Positions 41,272 through 52,980 of a DNA stretch of 64,000 nucleotides are shown piece after piece (within the stretch, counting starts at the first letter, position 1; each line of letters starts with the position of its first letter). Origin of the DNA: Cladorrhinum sp. PSN259 (taxonomy: Eukaryota; Ascomycota; Sordariomycetes; Sordariales; Podosporaceae); the NCBI GenBank assembly GCA_033725935.1, contig MU867094.1, positions 1-64,000 on the forward strand, given 5' to 3'. Under the pieces are notes generated by a model. That model was not told where the DNA came from and searched no databases. It was given only the letters and a program-made list of their open reading frames with translations. The position numbers and the translations under genes are program-made.

Positions 41272-43284
41272 CTTTGTCTTCTGCTCTGACAGCCGATGGA
41301 TACGAGGGACCCTTTCCCGCTTGTAAGCCACAACTGCCAAAGAGACGTTATCGGTGAACCGGTCCTTTGTGTGGGGGAAATGGATAGATTTCTGGTGATC
41401 AGGAGGCCACAGTGCCTCCTTTCTTTCGGTTGGGACTTGCCAGACTTAGGGGACCGGATCGGCGACTGCGACTGCTGACGACTAGCTTCATTCTGGCAGG
41501 TGCTTTGAGCCCGGAACATAGGCTGGATACACAGAACAAAAATAGTCAATGATCCATGAGAAAAAGCAAGGCTGTTGATTTGGAAGCCCTAGGATTGCTG
41601 TGCCTGACTGTTTCGGGTAGCCAACAACGGTTGTGGTGTTGCAAGTCAGCTGGTGCGGTCGTTCATAATGTCCCCTTTGGGAAATCCTTGATGTAAATCT
41701 GCTCCCGGGGGAGGGGATAAGCAATACGGGAGGAAAGTGCCCGGCGGCTCTCACTCTTACGGTTCCTCTCTGACGGGATGGGGTCGGGAAACGCGGAGTG
41801 GGTGTTTCCTTTAGCCTAGGCGAGGTTAGGGTGGGATTTGCAGAGCTGCAGAGAGACTCTCCTCGAGGGTTTGGTGAGGTGTGATAAGTCACCTGGGCCA
41901 GCTGGATCCCGGATTGCTTGACAAGCCACCTCTTCCTTGTTAGGGATGATCACCAACACCCCTGTCGGGCGTGGACAGTGGGGGTGTTTTTGGCCGATTT
42001 TCTCGATCCATGGTAACGGGACTCGGCTGCGGAGATCTGTAGCAGATCATGGAGCGAGAGGGGGTTTCCGAAACGAGAATTAGTTGTCTTGAACATGGCC
42101 TTTCGATCCGTCTGTAAAGGTCGCTCTTGGGGTGGTCGGTCGATTGCATATTCAAAATCAGATATATCTCAGAGACAAGTTTGTGTCATCCACACACCCC
42201 GATTCTTTGAATGAAGAGCACTTCGGCATTGCTTGTCTCACACCTCGAGAAAAAAAAGCGTGTGAGCAGGCTCCTTCCTCACCCGCACGGCCGATATCGT
42301 CTTAGCGAATGGGGTTTGATCCGCGGTGTTGCGGATACGGAGGATGCCCTCTCACTGCTCGAACTGATGGGTTGACAAACGCGCGGTGTCTTGCAGTAGC
42401 GTGCAGGTCCTTGCCGTAATAACCTTGGTGCGTACCTCGCTGTGCGCAGCCGAAACATTTTGTCAATCTTGTGTAATCTGCGGTGCGACAACTGCTCTGC
42501 ATGGGCAAATTGTCCTGCTGATAGCGCTCATGCATCTGCTGCAGCAGCGGGTTGCCTTGGGTGTTGCGTCGCCATGACAAAATAAAATTGTCGAAGGGAA
42601 GAGTCCTGATAGCATCTTGAGATGCAGGACAGTGGAGCAAGTATCACAGAAGGATCAACAAAATCGTTGCCTAAATCGAATCTGGGCTGCGTCGCTATTG
42701 GCTCCAGTCAATTAGCGTGTCCCAACAGTGCGGTAGGGCGCTGATGTTTGAACCTTGTCAGTAAGATTTCAGAGTCTGATTGGCTGGCACACTTCAGCCA
42801 GACAGTTCCAGAACATACTTGCGGTGTCTTGGCAAATCTTCTCGGACTGCTAGACGGTGTAAGGCATATGCAAATCTGCCAGCTGGTTGGTATTTGCGCG
42901 ACTTGAGATACCTGGCCTAGGTCAATATGCTCAGGAGCCTCAGTTGCCGTTGAAAAGGTCAAAGTGGACCGAAGGATCAACGTTCAGCGGACCCAGTCCA
43001 TGTCCATGGATGCCAGTTCGGTACTTTTCGAGATGGATGCAACCTTAGATCTCCATCATTCAGCTAGTGTAGCATAGGCTAGTGTCATTCGATGTAAGCG
43101 TTGCCACTGCATGACGAACGCCCCAGCGCGAATTGCTTCACCAACTTTGTGTGCACAGCTTGACGTTGTGGTTTCCCACATGCAGGAACTTTGGGTTGGT
43201 GTTACATATGTATGTGTTCTCTGTTTATGTACATTGGCGGCAGCTTGGTCTGCTGTCCGCCATCCTAAGCCCAACGGATCCTAT

Positions 43285-43294
43285 GTACAGGTAC
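43285..43294 (+). repeat. GTACAGGTAC motif, copy 2
   Basis: Exact copy, with the same TGTACAGGTACCT extended context as copy 1. Confidence 0.6.
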
Positions 43295-44143
43295 CTACAA
43301 ACATGCCAGGCTCCCCTTTTTTCTGTTTTCCCTTTTCCAGCCAAAAATATCCCACGTCGTAAATACATGAACATCCATATCCAATCTCGCTAAAACCTTT
43401 TTTACTCCGTCATCGTGTGCAACATGTACCAGTCATGCTCGTAGCTCTCCGCGGCTCCGCCGGGTATGTGGACGAGGGGGATATGATTATCAATATCCCG
43501 AATCCTTTCGTCGATTGGGTATGTCTTGTGGTGGTATTGGCCGATTCCTCTCCCATATCCCGTCGCAATGGTCAGGCTAGAACGATGGGCGTTTCCAGCT
43601 TGGCTCCTTGCTATCTCGTTCTCGATAGTACATAGCAAGTGCATAACCACCAACCTCCCAACACAGCCGGACGGATTCACCATCCTGTGGCCTGCCAACA
43701 TGCTGTCTAGAGGTAGGATGGACAGCCCACCTGCATTCCTCTTGACCTGTCTGTCTTCAGGACGCTGCAAAACCATTCCCTCCTCACCCTTGTCCAAATC
43801 TTTTATGTAGTAGGAAAATAAATACTCCGTCGTCAGGAAAATGCTTCCACATCCTAACCTCCAAGTGTGCATGATGCTCGCTCTTACAACACCTGGCGAT
43901 ACTCCACATATTAGAGTAGATACGATGGTCCTCTAACTCCTTGCGGGAGCGTATTGTTCTTGATAAATAAACAATAATCAAGAAAGAAAAAGCAAAGAAA
44001 ACAAGTACGGGTAATGAGTGCGAGACAATTGGTGGTACATGATGCCGAGATCCGGACAAGGAAATGACCTCCAAGGCCAATGCCATTAGGAACAGCCCTG
44101 CCATGGCTAGCCACATCCAGGTTGCAGTCGTTCAAAGAGGTCC

Positions 44144-45439
44144 TCATCGACGACGGGAGCTAGAGGTGCCTTCCCCGCTGCTGCCGCCAGACGCGCTTGG
44201 AGCCTCGCCGCAGAGCGCCAGGCACTCTGTGAGAACTGGTGCCATCTTGTTAGCCAATAATAAAACCTCGCGGTCTCGAGTGCGTGGTATCGTCACATAC
44301 TTTCAATGATTTGCTCTTCCCATACTCCATACTGGTAGTCAACAAGCCCATGGCGTTCAATATGGTCACAAAGCCTGACCAGTTCTTTGCCCATTTTCTC
44401 GAGCCCTTCCTGTGGGATCAGAGTTTGTGAGCGCTGTAGTTGCTGTCCGGCCTCGAGCATCTCTTTTTGACGCTGAAACATGGCTAGCCAGGCATGGTTG
44501 AAGTCGTTCCAGAGCTTGATCCGCTCGCCGTGTAGGTTTTGGTCATCAGAGGTAAGGCCTAGAGAAAGGCGCACATTCTCTGTCAGAAATTACTCGTTGC
44601 CAAAAGAACAAAATCACATCAACGTTTGTCAACATACCTAATTCGACCACATGCGTCAGGAGCCAATCCGAGACGTTGAGCAGAGACTCGCTAGCGCTCG
44701 CCAAAACACCGTTTCGTATATCCTTGAAGATGCCCTTTAGTGCTGTCTGGTACGAAGCGTATGCTTCGTCCAGACCTCCCGAGGCAGTGTACTCTTCTTC
44801 CATTCTGACTTCGGCAGCGGGGGTGGTCTGGGTGGTCATACCCCCAATCGCTCCCATGCTGCTGGTGGAATAGCCGTGCAAACCGGGCTGCTGATATACC
44901 TGCGTTGTATTAGAGGTCTGCGCCTGTGCCTGCAAGGCGGACGTGGCTGCTGTATTGGTTGGCTCGTTCGAAAAGTAGGGAGCCGTGACATCCGTCATCA
45001 TCGGCAGTCCTGCAGCTTGCCGTGAGGGAAACCCCTGGCCATCGTACACGCCGGCGCTTTGCTGGCCCGCGGCCTGCTGCACATTATACATCATGGTTGG
45101 ATTGTACGTGCCAGCAAAGCTCTGTGTTTGCCGCGAGTCTGGCTGGCCGTAGTCGGCTGTGGAATGATGGTAGCTCATTGCACCTTGGGGCATTGCCGTC
45201 GTGGGAAAGGCTGTTGTTGAGGAATCCTGGTAGTAGGTGCCGTAACCAGTCGATCCACCCATCCCCCGAGCCGCTCCTGAGGGCGATGAGTTGAGCGAAG
45301 TCGCCTGAAACCTACTGTCCCTCTGCGTACCTGTGAAGGAGCGCCGATCCTGCCCTGGTTGTGCCTGCAGCGCCGGATGGTGTTGCCGGCTGTAGGTCGG
45401 CGGATCATTCTGCCTCCTCTGACCTCGTGAGTCGTCCAT
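44144..45439 (-). CDS. Conserved-looking low-complexity protein of unknown function
   Basis: Three minus-strand exons: 45439-44638, 44558-44301 and 44235-44144, giving 383 aa with GT-AG introns. Residues 1 to about 200 are Gln/Ser/Tyr/Gly-rich and probably disordered (MDDSRGQRRQNDPPTYSRQ, STGYGTYYQDSS). From about residue 210 the sequence becomes acidic then helical (GLDEAYASYQTALKGIFKDI, LLNVSDWLLTHVVELG). Exon 2 gives a compact segment rich in Trp and charged residues (ERIKLWNDFNHAWLAMFQRQ, LVRLCDHIERHGLVDYQYGVW). It ends with a Ser/Arg tail. I believe similar proteins occur across filamentous ascomycetes, but I cannot name the family. It sits alone in about 12 kb of sparse DNA, an arrangement often seen for regulatory genes. 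An alternative in-frame acceptor for exon 2 exists 21 nt upstream. Confidence 0.8.
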
Positions 45440-48400
45440 GCCCCTAGAATCAAAGTGACTTGCTCGCGAATTTATATAGCTCCGAGTCCACTCAATGTTC
45501 CGCTACGAGTGGAGCACGCCCTCGACACGAAAAGACCGGCTTTGGCGATGATTTGGTCGCGGAGCCCGGGTGTCTCTGATATATCCTCGATGTTGAAAAA
45601 TTTTTTAATGTCCTCGAGAAAAGATGACCAGACACTCGCCAGATGCTGACGCAGTGCCAATCGTTAATGGCAGTCGAGGGCAAGGACTCGTGAGATGCCG
45701 CAGAGAAGACAAACAAACGGCGCAGTTCGTTTTGGCACTTTGAATTCTTTTTGTGTTACCAAGATCAAGATTCAAAGTGTCGTTGTAGGCTACCGCGTAT
45801 GAGAAGCCGTAGATCTTGGGGGGAGGCCAAGCGCAACCGTGGTGTGTGCACTTTCTTGACGATGACGATAGGCGCAAAAGATGCGATTGGATTTTCTCTC
45901 CTTAGGCCCCCGATAGAAGAAAGGTGCCGCCGCAAGTCCCGCAAGCGGTAAGGATAGGGTCCGGGCTCTTTGCACGCGAATGTGGAGATACGCAAGCTTG
46001 AATCACCAAATCGACCCAAGCATGAGGGATCTAGGTATCTTGTCTTGAACCAGCCTGATTAGGGTTGTGTGGCAGAGACTTGGAATAGCGTGGAGGGAGC
46101 AGTGGGTGTCTTGTTCCGGGGCTCAACGGCCAGAGAGACGGGACTGGGAAGATCCTAGATGCCTAGGCCTGGGAACACCGGAAGACTGCCGAAAGTTGAA
46201 GCTGCTTGGTTGAGTTCAAGCAGACTGGATATCTCGCGGAAGAGTGTTGAAAAGATTTGACAAACGTCGCAGGTCTGCTGACTCGACCCTTCGACCTGCC
46301 CACAAAGCACACAAAGCCCTTGATGTGTTTTGTCTGGAGGTTGGGTGCTTGAATCAGGTCGAGAAACAACGGGCCCTTCTGCTAGGACCTAGGTTGCTAG
46401 AAAGCTTTTTGGGGATAAAAATGCTAGAAGACAGGGGACCGCTGCCTTAGGTAGCGTGTGGGGACTGGATTCAGTTTTATAGAAGAGGATGCTAGGTCTG
46501 CTCCGCGGCTGATCAGAGTCGTAGATCTGGAAGGAGGGGAGCAAGGAGCCTCAGTAAACAAGAGAGACGAGGCAGACACAAAAGGAGAAGTGACAATGTC
46601 TCTCTAACTCTGCGGGAGATTCGGTGAGGTCGTTGGCCTTTCTGTATATGCCGGGCAACCTCCAGGAAGTCACAACAAGACAACAAAAGCAAGTTCAGTA
46701 CCGAAGGGGGGTGAGTGCGGCTCGTTGTCGGGATATGTTGTACATGTAACTACAAATCAGGCAAGGTACCTTCTTAGTCCTGGCCGATCTTGGATAACAT
46801 TGAGATGCTCCACAGATTCAAACCATTTTAGTGTCAACAAAGTTACGTACCTGGAGAAGTTGGTTGCTTGGCTCGGGTACATCTGTGGATGAAAAAAAAA
46901 TAAAAAATATTCAGATGGACTAGGGGCCGTGAGCAGGGCCGAGAAATCTACAGCGACACCACCCCCCCACGTAGGGAGACGCCTCTGTGCAGCCAGGATC
47001 GGATCGTGGGCAAGACAGGGGACTTAGTGGTGGATCTTAGGACCCCGGAAGCTTGCCGGGCTGATGTGAGTCTGTGGCGTTGGCTGTGGAGGCCCGGGGA
47101 CGTCGACGACGTGTGGTATCTGGGTGGTTAGAAAAGAGGCTCAGTTTGAGGTGTTTGATGCGTGCTGCTAACGAACGAAGTGGCAATGCTGATTTCCATG
47201 AGAGCCTCTCCAGTTCCTATCATGGCTACTGAACAAAATCAATACCGCTTGAAATGAATAAATAGAAACGAAGATTGGCGCCAGCCGTGTGTGCGTGTTT
47301 GCAGAATTCAGACAAAAGGTCTGATGTGGAAGGGGGGATATGGGTTGGTAAAAGCGCGAAGGAAGACCGATGGACTGCCTCCCCTCTCTACTTCAGACTT
47401 TGTCGTGGGCCTGTCAAATTTCTGCCAGTCAATCAGAAACCCCCGAACCAAACCTGGCAGCCGGCGTATGCACCGGGCTAACGGCGTATGGTAGTGTTGA
47501 ATGTTGAAACTTATGGCCGTTGCCTTTCCACTTCCCCTTTTGGCGTCCACTGATATTTCGTTTGTCTGGGAGCTAAATCGAGCACTGTCCTTTTGGCTTG
47601 GTCTGCTTGATTTTATTGCAGGAGTGTTTCTCTCCAGTTGAACTCCGGTACCTGGGGGTTCGGTTGCTTGCAGGCCCGCCTGGTCGGGCCGTGCCTCGGT
47701 CTGGGGTTTTGGCTCCTGACTGTTGATTTTTGCAGAAAGAAAATAAACCCAGAAACAAAGATCATTGGCCGTTTGGTCCCAAGTACCCTCAGAGATACTA
47801 CGTTGATGCTGATTTGGATGGATGATACGTTCACCTCAGGGAGTCCTCCAATGGGGAAACGGTGCTGGATTCCCAAGTTGGTGCTGGGTGCCAGGCATTG
47901 ATGTTACTAGCGAGTCTCCGCTTAGAAAGCAACGAAAGTTTAAATCCAACGGGCGAGGGACGTGGCATATGGATCTGGCGGGGCCCAGAGAAATGATGCC
48001 AACGCCAAACAAAAGGCAGCAGTAGGACCGAACTCGACGAGCTTCCGCTGTCATGGTTTGCCTCCCGTCGCTTTGAGTTTGACGAGGTTCCCAGTTCCAG
48101 GTTTTCAGTTTCGTGTCATTGCCAAAATATCCGACCTTGAAAGTTCCATCCATTCGCACTTGCCCTGCAGCCCTTTCATGATCTTTCGGCTGGCAGAAGT
48201 GAACCACTCGCCGGCGGTGCTGATAATGGATGCATCCCAAAAGGGCAGGTTTTGGTGTTGGAGGGCGGGCCCGCCTTCCCACTGCAGTCTGGTTCAGACA
48301 CCCGGAACCAGTCGACACGACCCCTTTCCGCTCCGATATCTAATGCCCGCCTAGTAATTCCATCTCTGTGTTTGAGACCATGTTGTTTCCCTGTTTGGCC

Positions 48401-48996
48401 AATGTGCATCTCGTATTGCCGATTCGGGCCTGCCTTGTCTTGATCCCCTTGGACCAAGGGAAAGGGCAGAGCACCCAATGTCTCACTCTCTCAGCCGCCA
48501 CTAAAAGATGAAGAAATGAAAAAAAAAATAGGAAGCAGTCGCTCGAGATCAGAAACAAGAGCACGAATCAAGCACCGACCCTTTGGCTTCCTAGCGGCTG
48601 CGTCAACACGACCTTGGGGCGAAACAATGATGGCCCGCCCGCAATCACAATATAACCTGCCGACGTCAGTTCGAGTGAAAGTCTCTACCGTCCAATATAC
48701 CCACAGAGAAATTCAATATCCTTCTGCGGCAACAAAACCAAACTTGTGGTGTTTAGGCCAGGACCAGCGGTTTGAAAAGTGTGGAAAGCCCGAACCCACC
48801 CATTGGATTACAGTGCTATCTGAGCGTTGAAAATTTTGTTCCACCAGAATTCGTTCACCCCCCCATTCTCGCATGGCGGGCATGGGTGTGACCACAGCAG
48901 ATTCAAAAACAGCACCAATGCAAACCACGCACACCAACCACAGTTGACTCTGCGTGAGAGCGGAGATACAGCCGGCATTTGGGCGGGCGTTCGAAG

Positions 48997-49006
48997 GTAC
49001 AGGTAC
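48997..49006 (+). repeat. GTACAGGTAC motif, copy 3
   Basis: Exact copy of the 10-mer, in a GGTACAGGTACG context. Confidence 0.6.
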
Positions 49007-49382
49007 GTCGTCATTTTGGTTTAGTATGGTTGTTATGATGAAGGAGGGCTGCTCGAGGAACCTAGATCCATGTCGTTGACTTAAAGCTGCCCAGGGGAGA
49101 TCGAGAATGTCGTCAAACAGAGGACCAGAGCTGCGAGGTAGATCCCTGTCTGTGCTGCGTTGGCTGCGTTGTATCTGACCGGGGTTGGCTTCAGTTTCCA
49201 CGATCTTCGAGCTGTCCAATCATAATGGTGAATTCCGAGGCTTCTGGAACCATTTGCCGAGGCCGAAAGAGGTATTGGTACCTTGGGAGAGCCAAGGTTG
49301 CTGCGGGTGTTGCTAGTTGGCACGCATGAGAATGAGTCGCTGATACTTGAGATGACGGTACATTGCATTAAACCGGGAACAA

Positions 49383-49392
49383 GTACCTGTAC
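49383..49392 (-). repeat. GTACAGGTAC motif, copy 4 (inverted)
   Basis: GTACCTGTAC on the plus strand, the exact reverse complement of the motif, 377 bp from copy 3. Confidence 0.6.
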
Positions 49393-51553
49393 GCAGCACG
49401 ACATGATTTCACGCAACTGCGGTTGCTTTTTGGTGCGGATATGCCTTGCATGTAATCCGACTTCCCTGGAGCTGCAGTTGGCGCGCAATTCAACGGTATT
49501 CCGTAGTTTATAGCAAAGCCCAGTATGGAGAAGGAAGAAAAAAACAAAACCTTGAGCGCTGGGCATCCGCTCGACCGTCGCACTCGTGGGAAGGGCAAGA
49601 CAGCCAGCCGTCAACGCTTGCTGACCCAGCCGCCAAGGCACCCCTCCTAGAATGGTGCAGGAATAGCTACCAAATCCACTCGGTCTGCCCATCTCACCGA
49701 ACGCGCACCCACCGCACCCCCACCCATTCGAGACAAGATCACTGCCCCGGAAGGCGACTCGGTCAATCCCGAAACTCTCGGAGTCTTGTTGATGGATTTC
49801 AGCTTATGATGCATCGGTCAACAAACAAACAGCCTTGTATTCCTCAATGGATGGGGGTTTGCTCGTCGAACCATGCATCAAGACCTTGCTTGAGCTGCAA
49901 ATAGCATCCAGGGAATACGCCTGCAGTTATTTTTGCAGCACACCACAACAACGCGCCGACAAGATCGATGAAGTCGCCGATCTCAGCCTCCAAAGGCCGA
50001 GGAATTTGGTAGATCGTCTGAATGAATGTTGTCGGGTACCTCTAACCAAAAACGTTGTGTAAGCCGGTCTTGCCAGACATCTAGCTCGAATATTAAGCGT
50101 GCCCGTAATGACAGGGCTTTTCGATCAGCCCGATAGCGCGCATCTCAAACATCATTTTCAGCTTCAATAAGCATATCACCGCCACGAGAGACACCGGATA
50201 TGAGGAGACAACACCCTCTATAAGTCACCAAATTGACCGAGATTGCGCCATTCGTTCTTTTGCTCCAGCTCAGACGCCCCATCCTCACCAGGCACACGGT
50301 GGATATGCAAAGAAGTCCGGGACCCAGATGGTCGGCGAGTCCCAACAAATGTGTGTTGAGGGACTACATGCCCATCTTCGGCAAAGGGGCATGGTGGCAA
50401 CGGCTCCCGCGGGTCGGAAGTTATTCAAAAGCGCGGCAATACTCCATTCTACTCCCTTGATACCTACTGCTAAAAACCCACTTGTGGGAGCTTTCTGCAA
50501 CCTCCCTCAGCGAAGCCACAAAGCCTTTGCGAACGAGCAGTCAACATCCCCTGTTCTTCAGGGCCCTTGGAAGCGAAACGGGCGCGGTAGAATGCATGTT
50601 CAGTAGAACTCATTGCCCAGGCAGAATTTCGCAATCATATGTGCGAATAAGGCATGGGAATTCGGCAATGATCACGGTGCTGAACCCATGATCCCGCCCA
50701 AGCTCACGGTGCAAGGTCGATTCATGGCCCCGGGTAAGATATCCGATTCCGGAAATTCTCAGGAACGGGTCGGCCGTTGTGAGTAATACCCTTAGCAAAC
50801 ATTCGCCCCAATATAGGAGCTATCATCTTGGCGAGCTGTCGCAGTCCCGCTCAAACAACGCCCGTGGATGGGTTCGGGCACGCCTGGGTTTTGACAGCGG
50901 ATCACGGTTTATATGCCGCTCCCAAACGAGTAAACAGGTTGTTTGCGGCTCGTGGCTCCATGGCCCGGTTTCAAGCTTAAAAGGCCTGGTCGTAAGCGGA
51001 TGTTGAACTGGGGTTGAGGTCGTTTGAATAACATGAGCCCTATGTGTCCGGCCAGGATAGGAGATGGGTGTGGACGGCAATGCCGTGTTTGAACGCGCCT
51101 CTACATATCATCCGTATCCTTCCGCCCGAGCAAAGCCGTTAAACTCATATTACGGCACCGGCTCACGAACCGTCTTGACCAGCAGGTAGGCCTCGTTCAC
51201 TGCAATTGTTTCCGCTTGACATATTCATCTGCCCACCTTGGCTGGCGCCAGAAGCATTTGTGACCCTAAGTCTTCATGCCGTTTAAACCGCTCTCACAGT
51301 TCTCGCAAATGACTTGAGACTGCAACCTGGAGACAACTAGGCTGCATGTCGGAGGAGAACCCCAATGCGTTATATTGTATTGTACAGCTTGTATGACGTC
51401 CGTGCAAATCAACTCTCGACCGACGTCTATGATTGGTGGCTTGGTTGTTACAGAAATATGGCTTACATAGAGAAAAAATATGGGGTAATATAACCTCCAG
51501 GACCGGTCGTTCATGCATAACCCGAGGCCGCTTAATGCTCTGCCCGGATCGAA

Positions 51554-52580
51554 CTATCTCTTGACCCAAGTAGGTCCCTTTCTCGCCTTCACACGGCCGT
51601 GCTTCTTTCTCTCCACTCTTCTCGGGTCGCGTGTCACACAGCCAGCTAAGCAAGAAATTGGTCAGCATAGTCCTCATAAGTATGGGCTGAAGCCAAGCGT
51701 GACAGCACTTGCCTCTGCGTAATGCAGGCTTCAAAGCTGGCTCATGAGCCATCAAAGCCTTTGCAATGGCTAACGTGAGCGCTTCAGCTTGCCCGGTAGT
51801 GCCACCTCCCTCAACTGTTGCCCAAACATTGTACTTGTCCAAACGCCCAGTTGCGTGCAAAGCCCAGACTGCGCTCTCTCTGTCGTGAACTCGCCCAAAG
51901 TACTCAGCTAGAGTCTTGCCATTGATCAGGACCTCGCCGTTGCCCTCAACCAAGAACGCCCGGGCCGTCGAAGCCTTTCTCCTGCCATTTCCAATTGTAC
52001 GTCCAAACCTGTCAATGGGCGCCGCTGTCAGGTTGCTTTGGAAAGCCTGAATAGAGCGTGTAAAGTCTGACAGTGCCTCCTTGACCGACTGAGATTTCAA
52101 CTTGGGGTGGATCTGGTGCAATCGCTTGACGATGTCAATGCACTTGACGTACTCGGACGCTTTAACGGGCTCGCCAACATTGCGCCTGAAGTCATTCAAG
52201 GACTTCCAGACTGTTCGCTCGGTCTCGCTGTAGGGTATAATGGGGAGATTCTCGTAGGTCTTTAGGAGTTTGTCGAGGGCAAGATATTTGTCGTTAAACC
52301 TCGCAGTTCGTGCGAAGTATGAAGGTGTGACCGGTATAGCACGGGCATGTTTAACAGCTAGACCACCAGGTGGGACAGTTCTTCGAATAACATCTAAGTC
52401 GATTTCGGGGGCAGCCTGGATTGGTTCGGGTCCGGACGACGACGGCCAGCTGGACTCGGTGGACAGACACCTCTTGCCATTGATGGCGATGATGGACTCG
52501 CTCAAGTGCAGAGACTGAAGCCGGTGCTCGAGGGACCGCAGGGTCGACGAGAGGCCGTGCCGTGATGTTGGTAATGCCAT
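51554..52580 (-). CDS. mrps9: Mitochondrial small-subunit ribosomal protein uS9m
   Basis: Two minus-strand exons, 52580-51713 and 51645-51554, giving 319 aa. Basic N-terminal residues (MALPTSRHGLSSTLRSLEHR) suit a mitochondrial presequence. The C-terminal half is the uS9 domain: GNGRRKASTARAFLVEGNG, VLINGKTLAEYFGRVHDRES, TVEGGGTTGQAEALTLAIAK, HEPALKPALRRAGCVTRDP and the basic tail RKGPTWVKR that reaches the ribosomal decoding region. The intron (51646-51712) has a GC donor (AGAG|GCAAGT) and a GCTTAG acceptor, with a GCTGAC branch-like site. Splicing it restores the invariant uS9 C-terminus, whereas reading through gives an unrelated tail. The frame is open upstream of 52580 but lacks ATG. The gene is divergent from eEF1B gamma. 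Confidence 0.94.
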
Positions 52581-52980
52581 TATTGTGTGAGGTTGTCTCC
52601 CATCGGCGTCGCGCCGCACAACTGGGAGGAGTCGTTTTCGGCCTGGCGGGAGCTGGGTTAAGCACGGAATATCTCACAGCAATTTTTCCACCGACCACCT
52701 GCCCGCATTGCTCCCTGCGGCACCTGCCAAGCCCCAGGTCCCGTCATTGGGATACTGAAAGCTCGGACCACATAGCGCCCACGTTCGCTCTCTGGAAATG
52801 GCACCCTGTCCCTGCGGCCTGCCAGAACTGGCTTAGCAAATCAAACCACCACCCCACCACCAAATTACCCCGCCAGATAAATTTTACCATCCCCTCCGCA
52901 CATTGTCGAAGGCTTTCTTTTGTGACTCCCCCTCCCCAACCCTTCTCCCCCGTCTCCGAACAATCCATCAAGCAAGCAAG
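52581..52980. promoter_or_regulatory. Divergent promoter, uS9m / eEF1B gamma
   Basis: Exactly 400 bp separate the two divergent start codons of translation genes, so regulatory elements are likely shared. The eEF1B gamma side has a long pyrimidine-rich tract (about 52,910-52,960) just before the start codon, a common feature of highly expressed fungal genes. Confidence 0.6.

Larger units (their letters stand above)
39477..44143. other. 4.7-kb gene-poor stretch
   Basis: No convincing gene. The longest open frames (such as 43402-43872 on the minus strand) have no family-like character. Part is likely the calcineurin B 3' UTR on the left and the 3' UTR of the unknown gene on the right. The base composition does not look AT-rich, so there is no sign of a RIP-mutated transposon. 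Two copies of GTACAGGTAC lie here. Confidence 0.45.
45440..51553. other. 6.1-kb gene-poor stretch
   Basis: I find no supportable gene over six kilobases. Open frames are short, on both strands, and without recognisable motifs. Much of it may be the long promoter and 5' leader of the gene at 44144-45439. Two copies of GTACAGGTAC (one inverted) are here. No transposon coding sequence or terminal repeats were noticed. Confidence 0.45.

Noticed and set aside
43402..43872. 156-codon minus-strand frame
   Set aside because: It lies downstream of the unknown gene on the same strand and is more simply 3' UTR or spacer; no motif is seen.
49081..49692. 203-codon minus-strand frame in the gene-poor region
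   Set aside because: Mixed composition with no domain. No splice-supported continuation was found.
39477..51553. Possible RIP-mutated transposon block
   Set aside because: The stretch is not AT-rich, shows no long terminal or inverted repeats and has no transposase or reverse-transcriptase remnants, so gene poverty alone does not support it.
51541..51560. tRNA-like T-loop sequence GTTCGATCC on the minus strand
   Set aside because: It lies directly after the uS9m stop codon. The preceding bases are uS9m coding sequence and cannot form the other tRNA arms.
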